Program-made: the position numbers and the translations under genes | Source: JBBKXJ01 sp037969395 | GTDB taxonomy: Bacteria; Pseudomonadota; Gammaproteobacteria; Pseudomonadales; JAUIET01 | NCBI GenBank assembly: GCA_037969395.1 | Contig: JBBKXJ010000070.1 | Location: 13,990 to 77,989, forward strand | DNA length: 64,000 bases | Direction of reading: 5' to 3' | Notes under the pieces: generated by a model | Database searches by the model: none | What the model was told of the DNA's origin: nothing | Seen by the model: only the letters and a program-made list of their open reading frames with translations | In this document: positions 25,785 through 35,261 of the stretch, piece by piece | Position numbering within the stretch: the first letter of the stretch is position 1 | How the letters are laid out: the number at the start of each line of letters is the position of its first letter

Positions 25785-26732
25785 ATGCTAACTGCTGTAC
25801 TCGCGCTCATCGCCGGTTTTATCGGCTTAATTTGGAGTGCCGATAAATTTGTCGCCGGTGCTGCAGTCAGCGCCCGCAAACTGGGAATGTCCACCTTTAT
25901 GATAGGGCTGACCGTGGTGGCGTTTGGCACCTCGGCACCGGAATTACTAGTGGCGTTTAGCGCCGCAATGGACAACGCCAGTGGACTCGCGGTCGGCAAT
26001 GCGCTGGGCTCTAATCTGGCCAATATCGGCCTGGTGCTGGCCGTTACAGCGTTAATTTCTCGTATTCCTATTTCGAAAGGCTTACTGCGCAACGAATTAC
26101 CGATTGTGCTGGCGGTCACTGCATTAGCCGGCTATTGCTTATACGATAACAATTTGAGCCGTAGTGATGGTGTGGTACTTGCAGTCGCGCTGGTGCTGAC
26201 GCTGGTGTGGATGGTCAAAGGACCGAAAGCAGAGACGGCGGTAGTCGAAACCGAGATTCCCGGCGTTGAAGACCGATTAATGTGGGTTTATCTTATCGGT
26301 GGCCTGCTGCTGCTGATGGTCAGTTCGGAGTTGCTGGTTTATGGTGCCAAAGAGCTGGCGCTCATGTTGGGTGTGAGCCAATTGGTTATCGGCCTTACCG
26401 TGGTCGCCGTTGGCACCAGTTTGCCGGAACTTGCAGCAGCGGTGATGAGCGCCATACGCGGCCATCACGACATGGCGCTTGGCAACGTCATGGGTTCAAA
26501 TATCTTTAATATACTGGCGGTGATGGCGGTGCCTGGCATAATTGCGCCGGTACAGTTTTCAGCAGAGATTTTCACGCGCGATTATCTGGCTATGGCGGGC
26601 ATCACCGTTTTGTTGGCGTTGATACTATATATTGATGCATTCGTGCGTAAGCAGCCACGGCTCGGCAAACTGGCCGCCGGCATACTATTGTCCTGCTATG
26701 CCACATATTATTATTTCCTGTTTCGACATTGA
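25785..26732 (+). CDS. Calcium/sodium:proton antiporter family protein (YrbG/CaxA)
   Basis: Inner-membrane cation antiporter of the CaCA superfamily. The 315 residues form two inverted halves, each with an alpha-repeat: VVAFGTSAPELLVAFSA in the first and VVAVGTSLPELAAAVMSA in the second, both with the acidic Glu that binds cation. About ten hydrophobic segments are evident. The gene heads the conserved yrbG-kdsD-kdsC-lptCAB string; the functional link to LPS synthesis is positional only, and substrate is assigned by family. Confidence 0.9.
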   Translation: MLTAVLALIAGFIGLIWSADKFVAGAAVSARKLGMSTFMIGLTVVAFGTSAPELLVAFSAAMDNASGLAVGNALGSNLANIGLVLAVTALISRIPISKGLLRNELPIVLAVTALAGYCLYDNNLSRSDGVVLAVALVLTLVWMVKGPKAETAVVETEIPGVEDRLMWVYLIGGLLLLMVSSELLVYGAKELALMLGVSQLVIGLTVVAVGTSLPELAAAVMSAIRGHHDMALGNVMGSNIFNILAVMAVPGIIAPVQFSAEIFTRDYLAMAGITVLLALILYIDAFVRKQPRLGKLAAGILLSCYATYYYFLFRH

Positions 26733-26765
26733 CGCTAACCCCTATCTTAATCTTAAAATTGCAGC

Positions 26766-27737
26766 ATGGTTAAAAATACGTTTATTGAAGTAGGCCGCCG
26801 CACCGTGCGCATGGAAGCCGAGGCGGTTGCTAGCCTGGTTGACCGCATCGACGCAAGCTTTGGCGAGGCTTGCGAGATTCTGCTGCGCTGCGAAGGCCGC
26901 ATTGTGGTATCTGGTATGGGTAAATCCGGGCATATTGCCAATAAGATCGCTGCCACATTGGCCAGCACCGGCAGTCCTGCGTTTTTTGTGCACCCGGCCG
27001 AGGCAAGCCACGGCGACATGGGTATGATTACCAAACAAGATGTGGTTATCGCCTTATCTAATTCTGGCAACACCGCCGAGATAACCGCTATATTGCCGCT
27101 TTTGAAGCGCCAGTCGGTGCCGTTAATCAGCCTCTGCGGCAATTCCAACTCGACATTGGCCGAACACGCCGATGTCAATCTCGATGTCGGTGTCGCTGTT
27201 GAAGCCTGCCCGCTTGATCTGGCCCCGACATCAAGCACCACGGTAAGCCTGGTGATGGGTGACGCGCTTGCCATTGCCCTGCTGGAGGCGCGTGGCTTTA
27301 CCGCCGAAGACTTCGCCTATTCACATCCTGGCGGCACGCTGGGCAAACGCCTGCTGCTAAAAGTTGACGATGTGATGCGCCGCGACCAAGCCGTGCCAAC
27401 GGTTGATAGCGAAACGGTGCTAAAAAATGCGCTGCTGGAAATGAGCGCCAAGGGACTGGGCATGACCACGGTGGTTGACGCTAAACGGCGGCTACTCGGT
27501 ATTTTCACCGACGGGGATCTGCGCCGCGCACTCGACGACGATGTCGATTTTCAGCGCACAGTGATCAGTGCCATAATGTCTACCAAGGTCAAAACCATTG
27601 CGGCGCAGGCGCTGGCCGCAGAAGCGCTGTCAATTATGGAAGAATACAATATCACCGTCATTGTGGTCGTTAATAATGACTCACAGCCAGTCGGCGTGGT
27701 ACATATGCATGACTTACTCAAAGCGGGTTTGGCTTGA
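26766..27737 (+). CDS. kdsD: D-arabinose 5-phosphate isomerase KdsD
   Basis: Interconverts ribulose 5-phosphate and arabinose 5-phosphate, the first step toward Kdo for the LPS core. The 323 residues contain a SIS domain (GMGKSGHIANKIAATLASTGSPAFFVHP, SNSGNTAEI) and two C-terminal CBS domains from about residue 205. This matches KdsD/KpsF architecture. The stop overlaps the kdsC start. Confidence 0.96.
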   Translation: MVKNTFIEVGRRTVRMEAEAVASLVDRIDASFGEACEILLRCEGRIVVSGMGKSGHIANKIAATLASTGSPAFFVHPAEASHGDMGMITKQDVVIALSNSGNTAEITAILPLLKRQSVPLISLCGNSNSTLAEHADVNLDVGVAVEACPLDLAPTSSTTVSLVMGDALAIALLEARGFTAEDFAYSHPGGTLGKRLLLKVDDVMRRDQAVPTVDSETVLKNALLEMSAKGLGMTTVVDAKRRLLGIFTDGDLRRALDDDVDFQRTVISAIMSTKVKTIAAQALAAEALSIMEEYNITVIVVVNNDSQPVGVVHMHDLLKAGLA

Positions 27738-28276
27738 ATCAGGCGCAATTGAAAAGAACTAGCCAACTGGCAGCAAACGTGCGTTTGCTGATACTTGACG
27801 TTGACGGAGTGATGACCGACGGCAAACTGTATTTCAGTGCCAGCGGCGACACTATGAAAACCTTTCATACGCAGGACGGTCAGGGCATCAAGCTGCTGCG
27901 TGACAGCGGTATTGCGGTCGGCATTATTACCGGGCGAAAATCAGAGATTGTTGCGCAACGCGCTGCCGAGCTTGGGCTGGACCACGTGCTGCAAGGCCGC
28001 GAAGACAAATTGCAAGCCTTGCAGGAGCTGCTTAGCGGCACCAGTCATAGTCTTGCAGATACCGCTTATATGGGTGACGACCTGCCCGACCTGGCGGCAA
28101 TACAAGCCGCGGGCCTTGGCGTTGCGGTGTGCAATGCCAGTGCGGTTGTTCGGCAACACGCCGACTTCGTCACTAAGGCCAGCGGCGGCAACGGCGCGGT
28201 GCGTGAAGTCTGCGAGCTGATCATGCAGGCGCAAAACACTTTTGAGCGGCAGCTTGCAGCGTATTTTTTGCCATGA
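27734..28276 (+). CDS. kdsC: Kdo-8-phosphate phosphatase KdsC
   Basis: HAD-family tetrameric phosphatase that releases Kdo from Kdo-8-P. The 180 residues show the nucleophile motif LDVDGVMTDG, FHTQDGQGIKLL, ITGRKSEIV and YMGDDLPDL, the last carrying the Mg-binding aspartates. The start is a TTG at 27734 that overlaps the kdsD stop (TTGA). That coupling explains the weak start codon. Confidence 0.95.
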   Translation: MNQAQLKRTSQLAANVRLLILDVDGVMTDGKLYFSASGDTMKTFHTQDGQGIKLLRDSGIAVGIITGRKSEIVAQRAAELGLDHVLQGREDKLQALQELLSGTSHSLADTAYMGDDLPDLAAIQAAGLGVAVCNASAVVRQHADFVTKASGGNGAVREVCELIMQAQNTFERQLAAYFLP

Positions 28277-28851
28277 AGCTGGCGCGACTGGCAACTTCAA
28301 AACGCGTTCATGCCACGCTTGCTTTGATCATTGTTTTTGTCAGCGTGCGCGTTTTGGAGCGCAACGATGACAGCACACTTAACGTTAACGAAGTCGCCAG
28401 AAATCAAGTCGCCGACAATTACTCGACCGATATCACCGCCCTGCAGTTTAATGAAGCCGGCGAGTTGCAATACCATTTGCATGCCGACCGCGCAGCACAC
28501 TATTTACATACCGACATCGCATTGGTACAGCGCCCGGTACTGCTAAGCTATGCTGACGACGGTGCGGTGTGGCGTTCGGTCGCCGGGCATGGCAAGGTGA
28601 GACCCGGCGGCAATATTATTGACCTGTGGGACAACGTCGTTATCCGTCGCACCGATGACAGCGCCGAAATAGCAACCGACGATGTCACCTTCGATACGCT
28701 GAATGGCGAGGCAGATACCACGGCTGCGGTGACAATTACAACGCCGACCAGCCAATTACAAGGCAACGGCATGCATGCCAACATCGACACGGAAACCGTT
28801 AACTTGTTAAACAATGTGAGAGGAACCTATGGATTACGTGCGCCGCAATAA
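28273..28851 (+). CDS. lptC: LPS export protein LptC
   Basis: Bitopic inner-membrane protein that passes LPS from LptBFG to LptA. The 192 residues have one N-terminal helix (about 14-27) and a periplasmic beta-jellyroll of repeating strands such as LQFNEAGELQYHLHAD and IDLWDNVVIRRTDDSAEI. Start overlaps the kdsC stop (ATGA), and the 3' end overlaps lptA by 23 bases, so the three genes are probably translationally linked. Confidence 0.93.
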   Translation: MKLARLATSKRVHATLALIIVFVSVRVLERNDDSTLNVNEVARNQVADNYSTDITALQFNEAGELQYHLHADRAAHYLHTDIALVQRPVLLSYADDGAVWRSVAGHGKVRPGGNIIDLWDNVVIRRTDDSAEIATDDVTFDTLNGEADTTAAVTITTPTSQLQGNGMHANIDTETVNLLNNVRGTYGLRAPQ

Positions 28852-29365
28852 GTCAGGCGTATTATTGTGTCTCGCTGTCTGGCTGACACTGCCGACGGTT
28901 TGCCTGGCGCTGCCGGACGATGAACTGCAGCCTATAAAAATCAAGACCGACACATCGGAACGCGATGAGAAAAAGGGCATAACGACCTTCACCGGCAATG
29001 TCACTATTGACCAGGGCAGCCTGCACATCGACGCCGATAAAGTCGTTATTTACGGCATTGATGAGATTTCCAAAATTGTGGCCACCGGCAAACCGGCAAA
29101 ACTGCAGCAGCAGCCGGAGCCTGACAAGCAGGTTGTGCACGCGCATGGGAATACCATTGAATATTTACTCGTAGAAGATCGTGTGCATCTGATCGACAAC
29201 GCCTATGTTGAGCAAGAGGGCTCGACCGTCCGCGGCGCGCGTATTAACTACGACATTGCAAAACAGCTGGTGAAAGCTGATAGCAACTCAGCCGACGGCC
29301 GAGTACAAATGGTCATACCGCCAAAGAAAAAGACCGCCAAACCAAACCAGGACACGCAGCAATAA
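28829..29365 (+). CDS. lptA: Periplasmic LPS-bridge protein LptA
   Basis: Soluble protein that oligomerises into the periplasmic LPS bridge from LptC to LptD. The 178 residues have a signal peptide cut near CLALPDD, then the OstA-type jellyroll beginning IKIKTDTSERDEKKGITTFTGNVTIDQGSL, with repeated beta motifs and a Lys-rich C-terminus. It starts inside lptC and ends one base before lptB. Confidence 0.94.
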   Translation: MDYVRRNKSGVLLCLAVWLTLPTVCLALPDDELQPIKIKTDTSERDEKKGITTFTGNVTIDQGSLHIDADKVVIYGIDEISKIVATGKPAKLQQQPEPDKQVVHAHGNTIEYLLVEDRVHLIDNAYVEQEGSTVRGARINYDIAKQLVKADSNSADGRVQMVIPPKKKTAKPNQDTQQ

Positions 29366-30090
29366 TGGCACTGCTACAAGCGCTTAATCTGGCAAAATCC
29401 TACAAAGGCAGACAGGTTGTTAAGGACGTATCGCTGCAGGTTAACAGCGGCGACATAGTCGGCTTATTAGGACCCAATGGGGCTGGCAAAACCACCTGTT
29501 TTTATATGGTAGTCGGCATTATTCGCGCCGAAAAAGGCCACATAAAAATAGATGACACCGACCTCACACCGCTGCCCATGCATAAACGTTCACAGCGAGG
29601 GCTGGGCTATTTGCCGCAGGAAGCCTCGGTATTTCGCAAACTCAGCGTGGAAAACAATATTCGCGCCATCCTCCAGACTCGCAAAGATATCAACCGCAGT
29701 GAGCGCGCTGACAAGCTCGAACAATTGTTGGACGAATTCCACATTACCCACATTCGCAAAAGTCTGGGCATGGCGTTGTCAGGTGGCGAGCGGCGGCGCG
29801 TTGAGATTGCGCGCGCGCTGGCAACGGAACCCGCCTTTATACTACTCGACGAACCTTTCGCCGGCGTCGACCCGATATCGGTGAGTGATATCAAACAGAT
29901 CATCATCCAACTGAAACAAAAAGGCATCGGCGTGCTTATTACTGATCACAATGTACGCGACACACTGGATATCTGCGAGAATGCCTATATCGTTAGTGAA
30001 GGTATTATTATCGCCGAAGGCAATGCGGCGGCAATTTTAAGCCACCCCAAAGTCAAGGAAGTGTATCTGGGTCAGCAATTTCAGCTATGA
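29365..30090 (+). CDS. lptB: LPS export ABC transporter ATPase LptB
   Basis: Cytoplasmic ATPase that powers LPS extraction by LptFG. The 241 residues have Walker A GPNGAGKTT, Q-loop LPQEASVFRKLSVEN, signature LSGGERRRVEIARAL, Walker B FILLDEPFAGVDP and the H-loop ITDHNVRDTL. All catalytic elements are intact. The start ATG overlaps the lptA stop by one base. Confidence 0.98.
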   Translation: MALLQALNLAKSYKGRQVVKDVSLQVNSGDIVGLLGPNGAGKTTCFYMVVGIIRAEKGHIKIDDTDLTPLPMHKRSQRGLGYLPQEASVFRKLSVENNIRAILQTRKDINRSERADKLEQLLDEFHITHIRKSLGMALSGGERRRVEIARALATEPAFILLDEPFAGVDPISVSDIKQIIIQLKQKGIGVLITDHNVRDTLDICENAYIVSEGIIIAEGNAAAILSHPKVKEVYLGQQFQL

Positions 30091-30184
30091 TCACACTGAG
30101 CTGCGGCAACATTGCCTGCATGGCGACTCGCAGCTAAACTTAAGTAAAGGAGCGTTAGATTTTGAGAACATCAATTTCCCTGCT

Positions 30185-31687
30185 ATGAAGCAATCCTTAC
30201 AGCTTAAGCTCGGCCAATCACTGACCATGACACCGCAGCTGCAGCAGGCAATCCGTCTGTTGCAGTTATCCACCCTCGATTTACAAACCGAAATTCAACA
30301 GGCATTGGACTCTAATCCTATGCTTGAAACAACCGACGACGACGACACCAACGCCACCAACAGTGACGCCGAGCCGGCAGACGCAACCGCCAGTAAAGAC
30401 TCCGCTGACGATGTCGCCGCCACCACAGGCACCATTGACGATGCTGCCGTCGCAGCCGATAACTCAGACGACTGGTCGAACGAAATACCTGACGACGTGG
30501 CAGTGGAAAGCAATTGGGAAGACACTTATCCCACCACAGCACCCAGCAGCGCCGGTAGTGCCGACAACGATTTTGATTTTGACTCGCGTAACAGCCGCGA
30601 GGAAACCCTGCACGACCACTTGATGTGGCAGCTTAATCTAACCTCCATGTCGGATACCGATCGCATCATTGCAATTGCCATCATAGACGCGGTTGATGAT
30701 AACGGCATGCTCGACACAACGGTTGAAGATTTACACGGCAGTTTCGTCAACGAGCTGGAAATTGAGCTGGACGAAGTGCAAGCCGTTTTGCATCGCGTGC
30801 AGCAATTCGACCCTGCCGGTGTTGCGACCTGTAATTTGCAGGAATGCCTTACCGTGCAATTGTTGCAGTTGCCGGAGGATACGCCCTGGTTGGCAGAAGC
30901 GGTTGGCGTAATCGGTCACTTTATGCACTTGTTGGGCAGTCGCGACTATGCCCAGCTGATGCGCCGCACCCGCTTGAAGGAAGAGCAGCTAAAGCACACC
31001 ATCGACTTGATTCAAACCCTGAACCCTCGCCCCGGTGACAGCGTTGCCATAAATAACACGGAATATGTAGTACCCGACGTATTTGTCAGAAAAGTGAACA
31101 ACCGCTGGCTGGTCGACCTCAACCCGGACGTTGCACCCAAGCTGCGCATCAACGCCGACTACGCCTCAATGGTGAAACGCGCCGACAACAGCGCCGACAA
31201 TAACTATCTGAAAGACAATCTGCAGGAAGCGCGCTGGTTTCTGAAAAGCCTGCAAAGCCGTAATGAAACGTTGATGAAAGTAGCGACCTGCATTGTCGAG
31301 CATCAGCTGAATTTCTTCGAATACGGTGACGAGGCGATGAAACCGATGGTGCTAGCCGATATTGCCGCCGATGTAGAAATGCATGAATCGACCATATCGC
31401 GCGTCACCACCCGTAAGTATATGCACACGCCGCGCGGCATCTATGAATTGAAGTATTTTTTCTCCAGCCATGTGAGCACAAGTTCGGGCGGAGAATGTTC
31501 CTCTATTGCGATTCGCGCATTGATCAAAAAGCTGGTCGCGGCTGAAAATCCGCGCAAGCCGCTCAGCGACAACAAAATTACCAATGTGCTTGCTGAGCAA
31601 GGCATAGAAGTCGCGCGCCGCACTATCGCCAAATATCGCGAAGCGTTACAGATTCCACCTTCTAACGAAAGGAAACGTCTGGTTTGA
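30185..31687 (+). CDS. rpoN: RNA polymerase sigma-54 factor RpoN
   Basis: Alternative sigma factor needing AAA+ activators; in related bacteria it controls nitrogen use, motility and other systems. The 500 residues show region I (Gln/Leu-rich, LQLKLGQSLTMTPQLQQAIRLLQLS-type), a long acidic Asp/Ala/Thr-rich region II (about 48-140), a core-binding domain, a helix-turn-helix, and the C-terminal RpoN box ARRTIAKYREAL. No clear ribosome-binding site precedes the ATG. The downstream hpf-ptsN-rapZ-npr order is standard for gammaproteobacteria. Confidence 0.97.
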   Translation: MKQSLQLKLGQSLTMTPQLQQAIRLLQLSTLDLQTEIQQALDSNPMLETTDDDDTNATNSDAEPADATASKDSADDVAATTGTIDDAAVAADNSDDWSNEIPDDVAVESNWEDTYPTTAPSSAGSADNDFDFDSRNSREETLHDHLMWQLNLTSMSDTDRIIAIAIIDAVDDNGMLDTTVEDLHGSFVNELEIELDEVQAVLHRVQQFDPAGVATCNLQECLTVQLLQLPEDTPWLAEAVGVIGHFMHLLGSRDYAQLMRRTRLKEEQLKHTIDLIQTLNPRPGDSVAINNTEYVVPDVFVRKVNNRWLVDLNPDVAPKLRINADYASMVKRADNSADNNYLKDNLQEARWFLKSLQSRNETLMKVATCIVEHQLNFFEYGDEAMKPMVLADIAADVEMHESTISRVTTRKYMHTPRGIYELKYFFSSHVSTSSGGECSSIAIRALIKKLVAAENPRKPLSDNKITNVLAEQGIEVARRTIAKYREALQIPPSNERKRLV

Positions 31688-31757
31688 ACAAGTTACTCGA
31701 ACCAGGCCGCACAACGCAGACACATTGTCTGTTTACTCAACCAAAGAGGGCTGTTTT

Positions 31758-32108
31758 ATGCGCACACAAATAAGCGGGCACCATGTTGACGTCACCCCGG
31801 CGTTACGGGATTATGTTAACAACAAACTGGAGCGTCTCGAGCGCCACTTCGACAATATCACCCAAACCCAGGTAACGTTGAGTGTTGAAAAAATACGCCA
31901 AAAAGCCGAAGCCATCGTTCACGTTTCAGGGGCAGATATTTTCGCGGCTTCTGAATCGGCCGACATGTATGCCGCTATAGACACACTTGCTGACAAGCTG
32001 GACCGTCAGATAATCAAGCACAAGGAGAAACTCAAAAGCCACAAAGTCGGTAACGGCAACGGCAACGGTAGTGGCGTGCCGATAATTGATGATGAACTCC
32101 CTGAATAA
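31758..32108 (+). CDS. hpf: Ribosome hibernation promoting factor HPF (short form)
   Basis: Binds the 30S decoding region and promotes 100S dimers in stationary phase. From the ATG at 31758 (GAGGG about 8 bases upstream) it has 116 residues: the beta-alpha fold starts MRTQISGHHVDVTPALRDYVNNKLERLERHF-type and includes ADMYAAIDTLADKLDRQI. It lacks the long-form dimerisation domain; the tail carries a short Gly-Asn repeat. Confidence 0.95.
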   Translation: MRTQISGHHVDVTPALRDYVNNKLERLERHFDNITQTQVTLSVEKIRQKAEAIVHVSGADIFAASESADMYAAIDTLADKLDRQIIKHKEKLKSHKVGNGNGNGSGVPIIDDELPE

Positions 32109-32125
32109 CAACCGCAGTTGTAAGT

Positions 32126-32587
32126 ATGTTCTCGATTGAATCAATACTTTCACCCCGTCGCACTCTCTGTAGTGCGCCGGGCGTTTCAAAAAAGCGCGTG
32201 CTTGAAAACATAGCCAGCGTGATTTGCGCTGACCAACTCCAATTCAACTCACAACAGATTTTTGACGCTTTGCTGGCCCGCGAAAAGCTTGGCAGCACGG
32301 CGCTGGGCGCCGGCATTGCTATTCCACATTGCCGCTTGAACGCCTGCGATAACTGTTACGGAACACTCATTACTCTAGCCGACGACGGCGTAGATTTTGA
32401 CGCCATCGACACTATCCCGGTAGACGTGTTATTCGTGCTGCTGGTGCCCGAAGCTGCGAGCGACGAGCATTTACAGATATTAGCCGAGTTGGCTCGCCGC
32501 TTCAGCGACCCCAAATATTGCGCTGGTTTGCGCGCAGCGGAAAACGCCGAAGCGTTATATAGTGCGGCCACAAGCCATGACAACTGA
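32126..32587 (+). CDS. ptsN: Nitrogen PTS EIIA component PtsN
   Basis: EIIA-Ntr, a phosphoryl acceptor and regulator of potassium uptake and nitrogen or envelope functions. The 153 residues show the active-site segment LGAGIAIPHCRL with phosphorylatable His68 and a standard PTS EIIA type-2 fold. It sits between hpf and rapZ and pairs with the NPr gene 1 kb downstream; the EI-Ntr gene ptsP is not in the window. Confidence 0.96.
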   Translation: MFSIESILSPRRTLCSAPGVSKKRVLENIASVICADQLQFNSQQIFDALLAREKLGSTALGAGIAIPHCRLNACDNCYGTLITLADDGVDFDAIDTIPVDVLFVLLVPEAASDEHLQILAELARRFSDPKYCAGLRAAENAEALYSAATSHDN

Positions 32588-32687
32588 GGCACGTTCTATT
32601 AGTGCTTGATCCATTGCATAAGAGTCAGTAACTTAAGCACCGTCACCGCAACGCATTTTTTCCGCGCTTTCAACATGAGGGTAAGCG

Positions 32688-33581
32688 ATGCCAGAACCAT
32701 CAGTCGAACCCGGTCAACTAGCGATTATCAGCGGTCGTTCCGGTTCGGGAAAAAGTACCGCACTGCACGTGTTGGAAGACGCCGGCTACTATTGCATCGA
32801 CAATTTACCGGCTGGGCTGCTGCCCGAGCTGGTACAGCAAACCTTGATGAGCGAAGCGCCCGAATATCACGCTGTGGCCGTTTGTATTGACGCACGCAAT
32901 GTGTCTGCTGACCTTTCCAGGTTTGCAACTATGCTGCAAGGTCTGCCGCCAGGAATTAAGTCCAACATCATCTATCTCGACGCCAACAGCGATGAACTCA
33001 TCAAGCGCTTTAGCGAAACCCGCCGCAAGCATCCGCTCAGTAACCGCTTCATTGCGCTGAAAGAAGCCATTGAGGCTGAACGCGAATTGCTGGCACCGAT
33101 TGCCGATGCATCCACATTGGTAATCGACACCAGCCAAATGAACATCTACGAATTGCGCGACATCATCAGATCGCGCGTGGTCGGAAATAGCGCTGATTCG
33201 CTCGCTATACTGTTTCAATCATTCGGCTTCAAACGTGGCTTACCCAATAACATTGACATCGTCTATGACGTACGTTGCTTGCCCAATCCTTATTGGCGCA
33301 AGGATCTTCGCTCCCAGAGCGGGCTGGATGACGATGTTGTCGCTTTTTTGGACGAACAGGACGATGTAAACGAAATGTTCCACGACCTGCGCAGTTATCT
33401 GGAAAAGTGGTTGCCTGCATTTGAGCTCAACAACCGCGCCTACATGACTATTGGCATAGGTTGCACCGGCGGCCAACATCGCTCGGTGTATATGAGCCAG
33501 CGTTTGAAAAACCATTTCGCCACCAGGTACAGCAACGTGCAGGTGCGCCACCGCGAACTGCAGCTGCCTGTCAGCGCCTGA
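32688..33581 (+). CDS. rapZ: RNase adapter protein RapZ
   Basis: P-loop RNA-binding protein that in enterics directs RNase E to the GlmZ sRNA, controlling glucosamine-6-phosphate supply for the envelope. The 297 residues have Walker A GRSGSGKS at 16-23, a Walker B-like segment, DVRCLPNPYW and the C-terminal GIGCTGGQHRSVY. The ATG has GAGGG about 7 bases upstream. glmZ-type RNAs are not seen here. Confidence 0.96.
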   Translation: MPEPSVEPGQLAIISGRSGSGKSTALHVLEDAGYYCIDNLPAGLLPELVQQTLMSEAPEYHAVAVCIDARNVSADLSRFATMLQGLPPGIKSNIIYLDANSDELIKRFSETRRKHPLSNRFIALKEAIEAERELLAPIADASTLVIDTSQMNIYELRDIIRSRVVGNSADSLAILFQSFGFKRGLPNNIDIVYDVRCLPNPYWRKDLRSQSGLDDDVVAFLDEQDDVNEMFHDLRSYLEKWLPAFELNNRAYMTIGIGCTGGQHRSVYMSQRLKNHFATRYSNVQVRHRELQLPVSA

Positions 33582-33606
33582 TTCAGCGTGAATAGTTAAA
33601 CAAGAC

Positions 33607-33876
33607 ATGCTTATTGCTCACATTGAGATCGTCAATAAACTCGGCCTGCACGCACGAGCGGCCGCAAAATTTGTCTCCACAACCGGCGCATTCGGCTGTG
33701 ATATACATGTCATTAAAAACGGCACGCCGGTAGATGGCAAAAGCATTATGGGCGTCATGATGCTGGCCGCAACGACAGGCACCGTACTAGAGTTACGCTT
33801 CAATGGCGACGATGAACACGAAGCCCTGCACGCAGTCAACACATTAATAGCCAACCGCTTTGACGAAAGTGAATAG
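33607..33876 (+). CDS. ptsO: Phosphocarrier NPr of the nitrogen PTS (HPr family)
   Basis: Relays phosphate from EI-Ntr to PtsN. The 89 residues have the HPr signature NKLGLHARAA with active His15, and KSIMGVMMLAA around the Ser46-equivalent. It follows rapZ by 25 bases, completing ptsN-rapZ-ptsO. Confidence 0.96.
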   Translation: MLIAHIEIVNKLGLHARAAAKFVSTTGAFGCDIHVIKNGTPVDGKSIMGVMMLAATTGTVLELRFNGDDEHEALHAVNTLIANRFDESE

Positions 33877-33902
33877 TAAGACCCATAAAACAATAAATCG
33901 TA

Positions 33903-35261
33903 ATGCCCAACCCTACCGATAACAGCTCAGCCAGAGACCAGTTGCAAGAGCTGAATGCGGCGCTTGCCAGCGGCACCTTTAAACAGGTGCGTGCCATGCT
34001 AAACACGCTGCGGCACGTTGATGTAGCGCGCCTGATAGAGTCGTCAACGCCAAAAAATCGCCAGCTGTTGTGGCGCCTGATAGATGTTGAGAACGAAGGC
34101 GAAGTACTGCAGGCGCTGAACGACGATATTAGTAATCAGTTTCTAAGCGCTATGGACGCGGAAGAAATCGTTGCTCTGACCGAAGGTCTGGAAACCGACG
34201 ATATAGCCGATCTGCTGCAGCAGCTGCCGGACCAGATAATAGCCGAAGTGCTGCGAGCAATGGATGTGCAGGATCGGCAGCGGCTGGAAACGATTCTTAC
34301 CTACCCGGAAGACACGGCGGGTGGTTTGATGAATACCGATACCATTACCGTGCGCCCCAGCCATACGCTTGACGTGGTGCTGCGCTATCTACGCCGGCAC
34401 GACGAAATCCCGCGCATGACCGACAACCTAATTGTAGTGGACCGGCAGGATACTTTTCTGGGTTTACTGCAACTGCGTAAAATACTGGTCAGCGACCCGA
34501 CGACCACGGTACGCGACATCATGCTAACCGATGTGGAAGCCATTCCGGCTAGCATGTCAGACTCCGAGGTCGCGTCTCTTTTTGAACGCCACGACTGGGT
34601 ATCGACCCCGGTAGTCGACGCAGACGGCAAACTCCTCGGTCGTATCACCATCGATGACGTGGTAGACGTGATCATGGAGGATGCGGACCACTCGTTGATG
34701 AGCATGGCAGGGCTTGATGAGGACGAGGACACGTTCGCATCGGTGCGCAAAAGCGCACCGCGCCGAGCGATCTGGCTGGGCGTCAACCTGATTACCGCAT
34801 TCATCGCCTCGGCCGCCATCAAAATGTTTGAGGCCACGTTAGACCAAGTGGTCGCGCTTGCCATATTGATGCCCATTGTTGCCAGTATGGGAGGCGTTGC
34901 CGGCAGCCAGACCCTGACAATTGTCATCCGGGGCATGGCGTTGGGCCACATCGGTAAAAACAATACGTACTGGCTGTGTAGCCGCGAGCTGGCCGTTGCC
35001 GCGCTGAATGGTATGTTATGGTCAGCACTGGTTGCCGTCGTCGCCGTGCTGTGGTTTCACGATATACGCATAGGTATTGTTATTGCGCTTGCCATATTTA
35101 TCAATCTACTCACCGCTGCGCTGGCAGGCGTGTTGCTACCGTTACTTATGAAACAGGTACACATTGATCCCGCACTAGCCGGCAGCGTAGCGTTGACCAC
35201 CATTACGGACGTGGTTGGCTTCGTTTCATTTTTAGGATTGGCTACATATTTTTACGCATGA
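33903..35261 (+). CDS. mgtE: Magnesium transporter MgtE
   Basis: Homodimeric Mg2+ channel gated by intracellular Mg2+. The 452 residues contain the N-terminal superhelical domain (to about 130), two CBS domains (about 135-260, including VVDRQDTFLGLLQLRKIL and VVDADGKLLGRITIDDVVDVI), and five membrane helices from about residue 285 with MPIVASMGGVAGSQTLT-type sequence that forms the pore. It overlaps darP by four bases. Confidence 0.96.
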   Translation: MPNPTDNSSARDQLQELNAALASGTFKQVRAMLNTLRHVDVARLIESSTPKNRQLLWRLIDVENEGEVLQALNDDISNQFLSAMDAEEIVALTEGLETDDIADLLQQLPDQIIAEVLRAMDVQDRQRLETILTYPEDTAGGLMNTDTITVRPSHTLDVVLRYLRRHDEIPRMTDNLIVVDRQDTFLGLLQLRKILVSDPTTTVRDIMLTDVEAIPASMSDSEVASLFERHDWVSTPVVDADGKLLGRITIDDVVDVIMEDADHSLMSMAGLDEDEDTFASVRKSAPRRAIWLGVNLITAFIASAAIKMFEATLDQVVALAILMPIVASMGGVAGSQTLTIVIRGMALGHIGKNNTYWLCSRELAVAALNGMLWSALVAVVAVLWFHDIRIGIVIALAIFINLLTAALAGVLLPLLMKQVHIDPALAGSVALTTITDVVGFVSFLGLATYFYA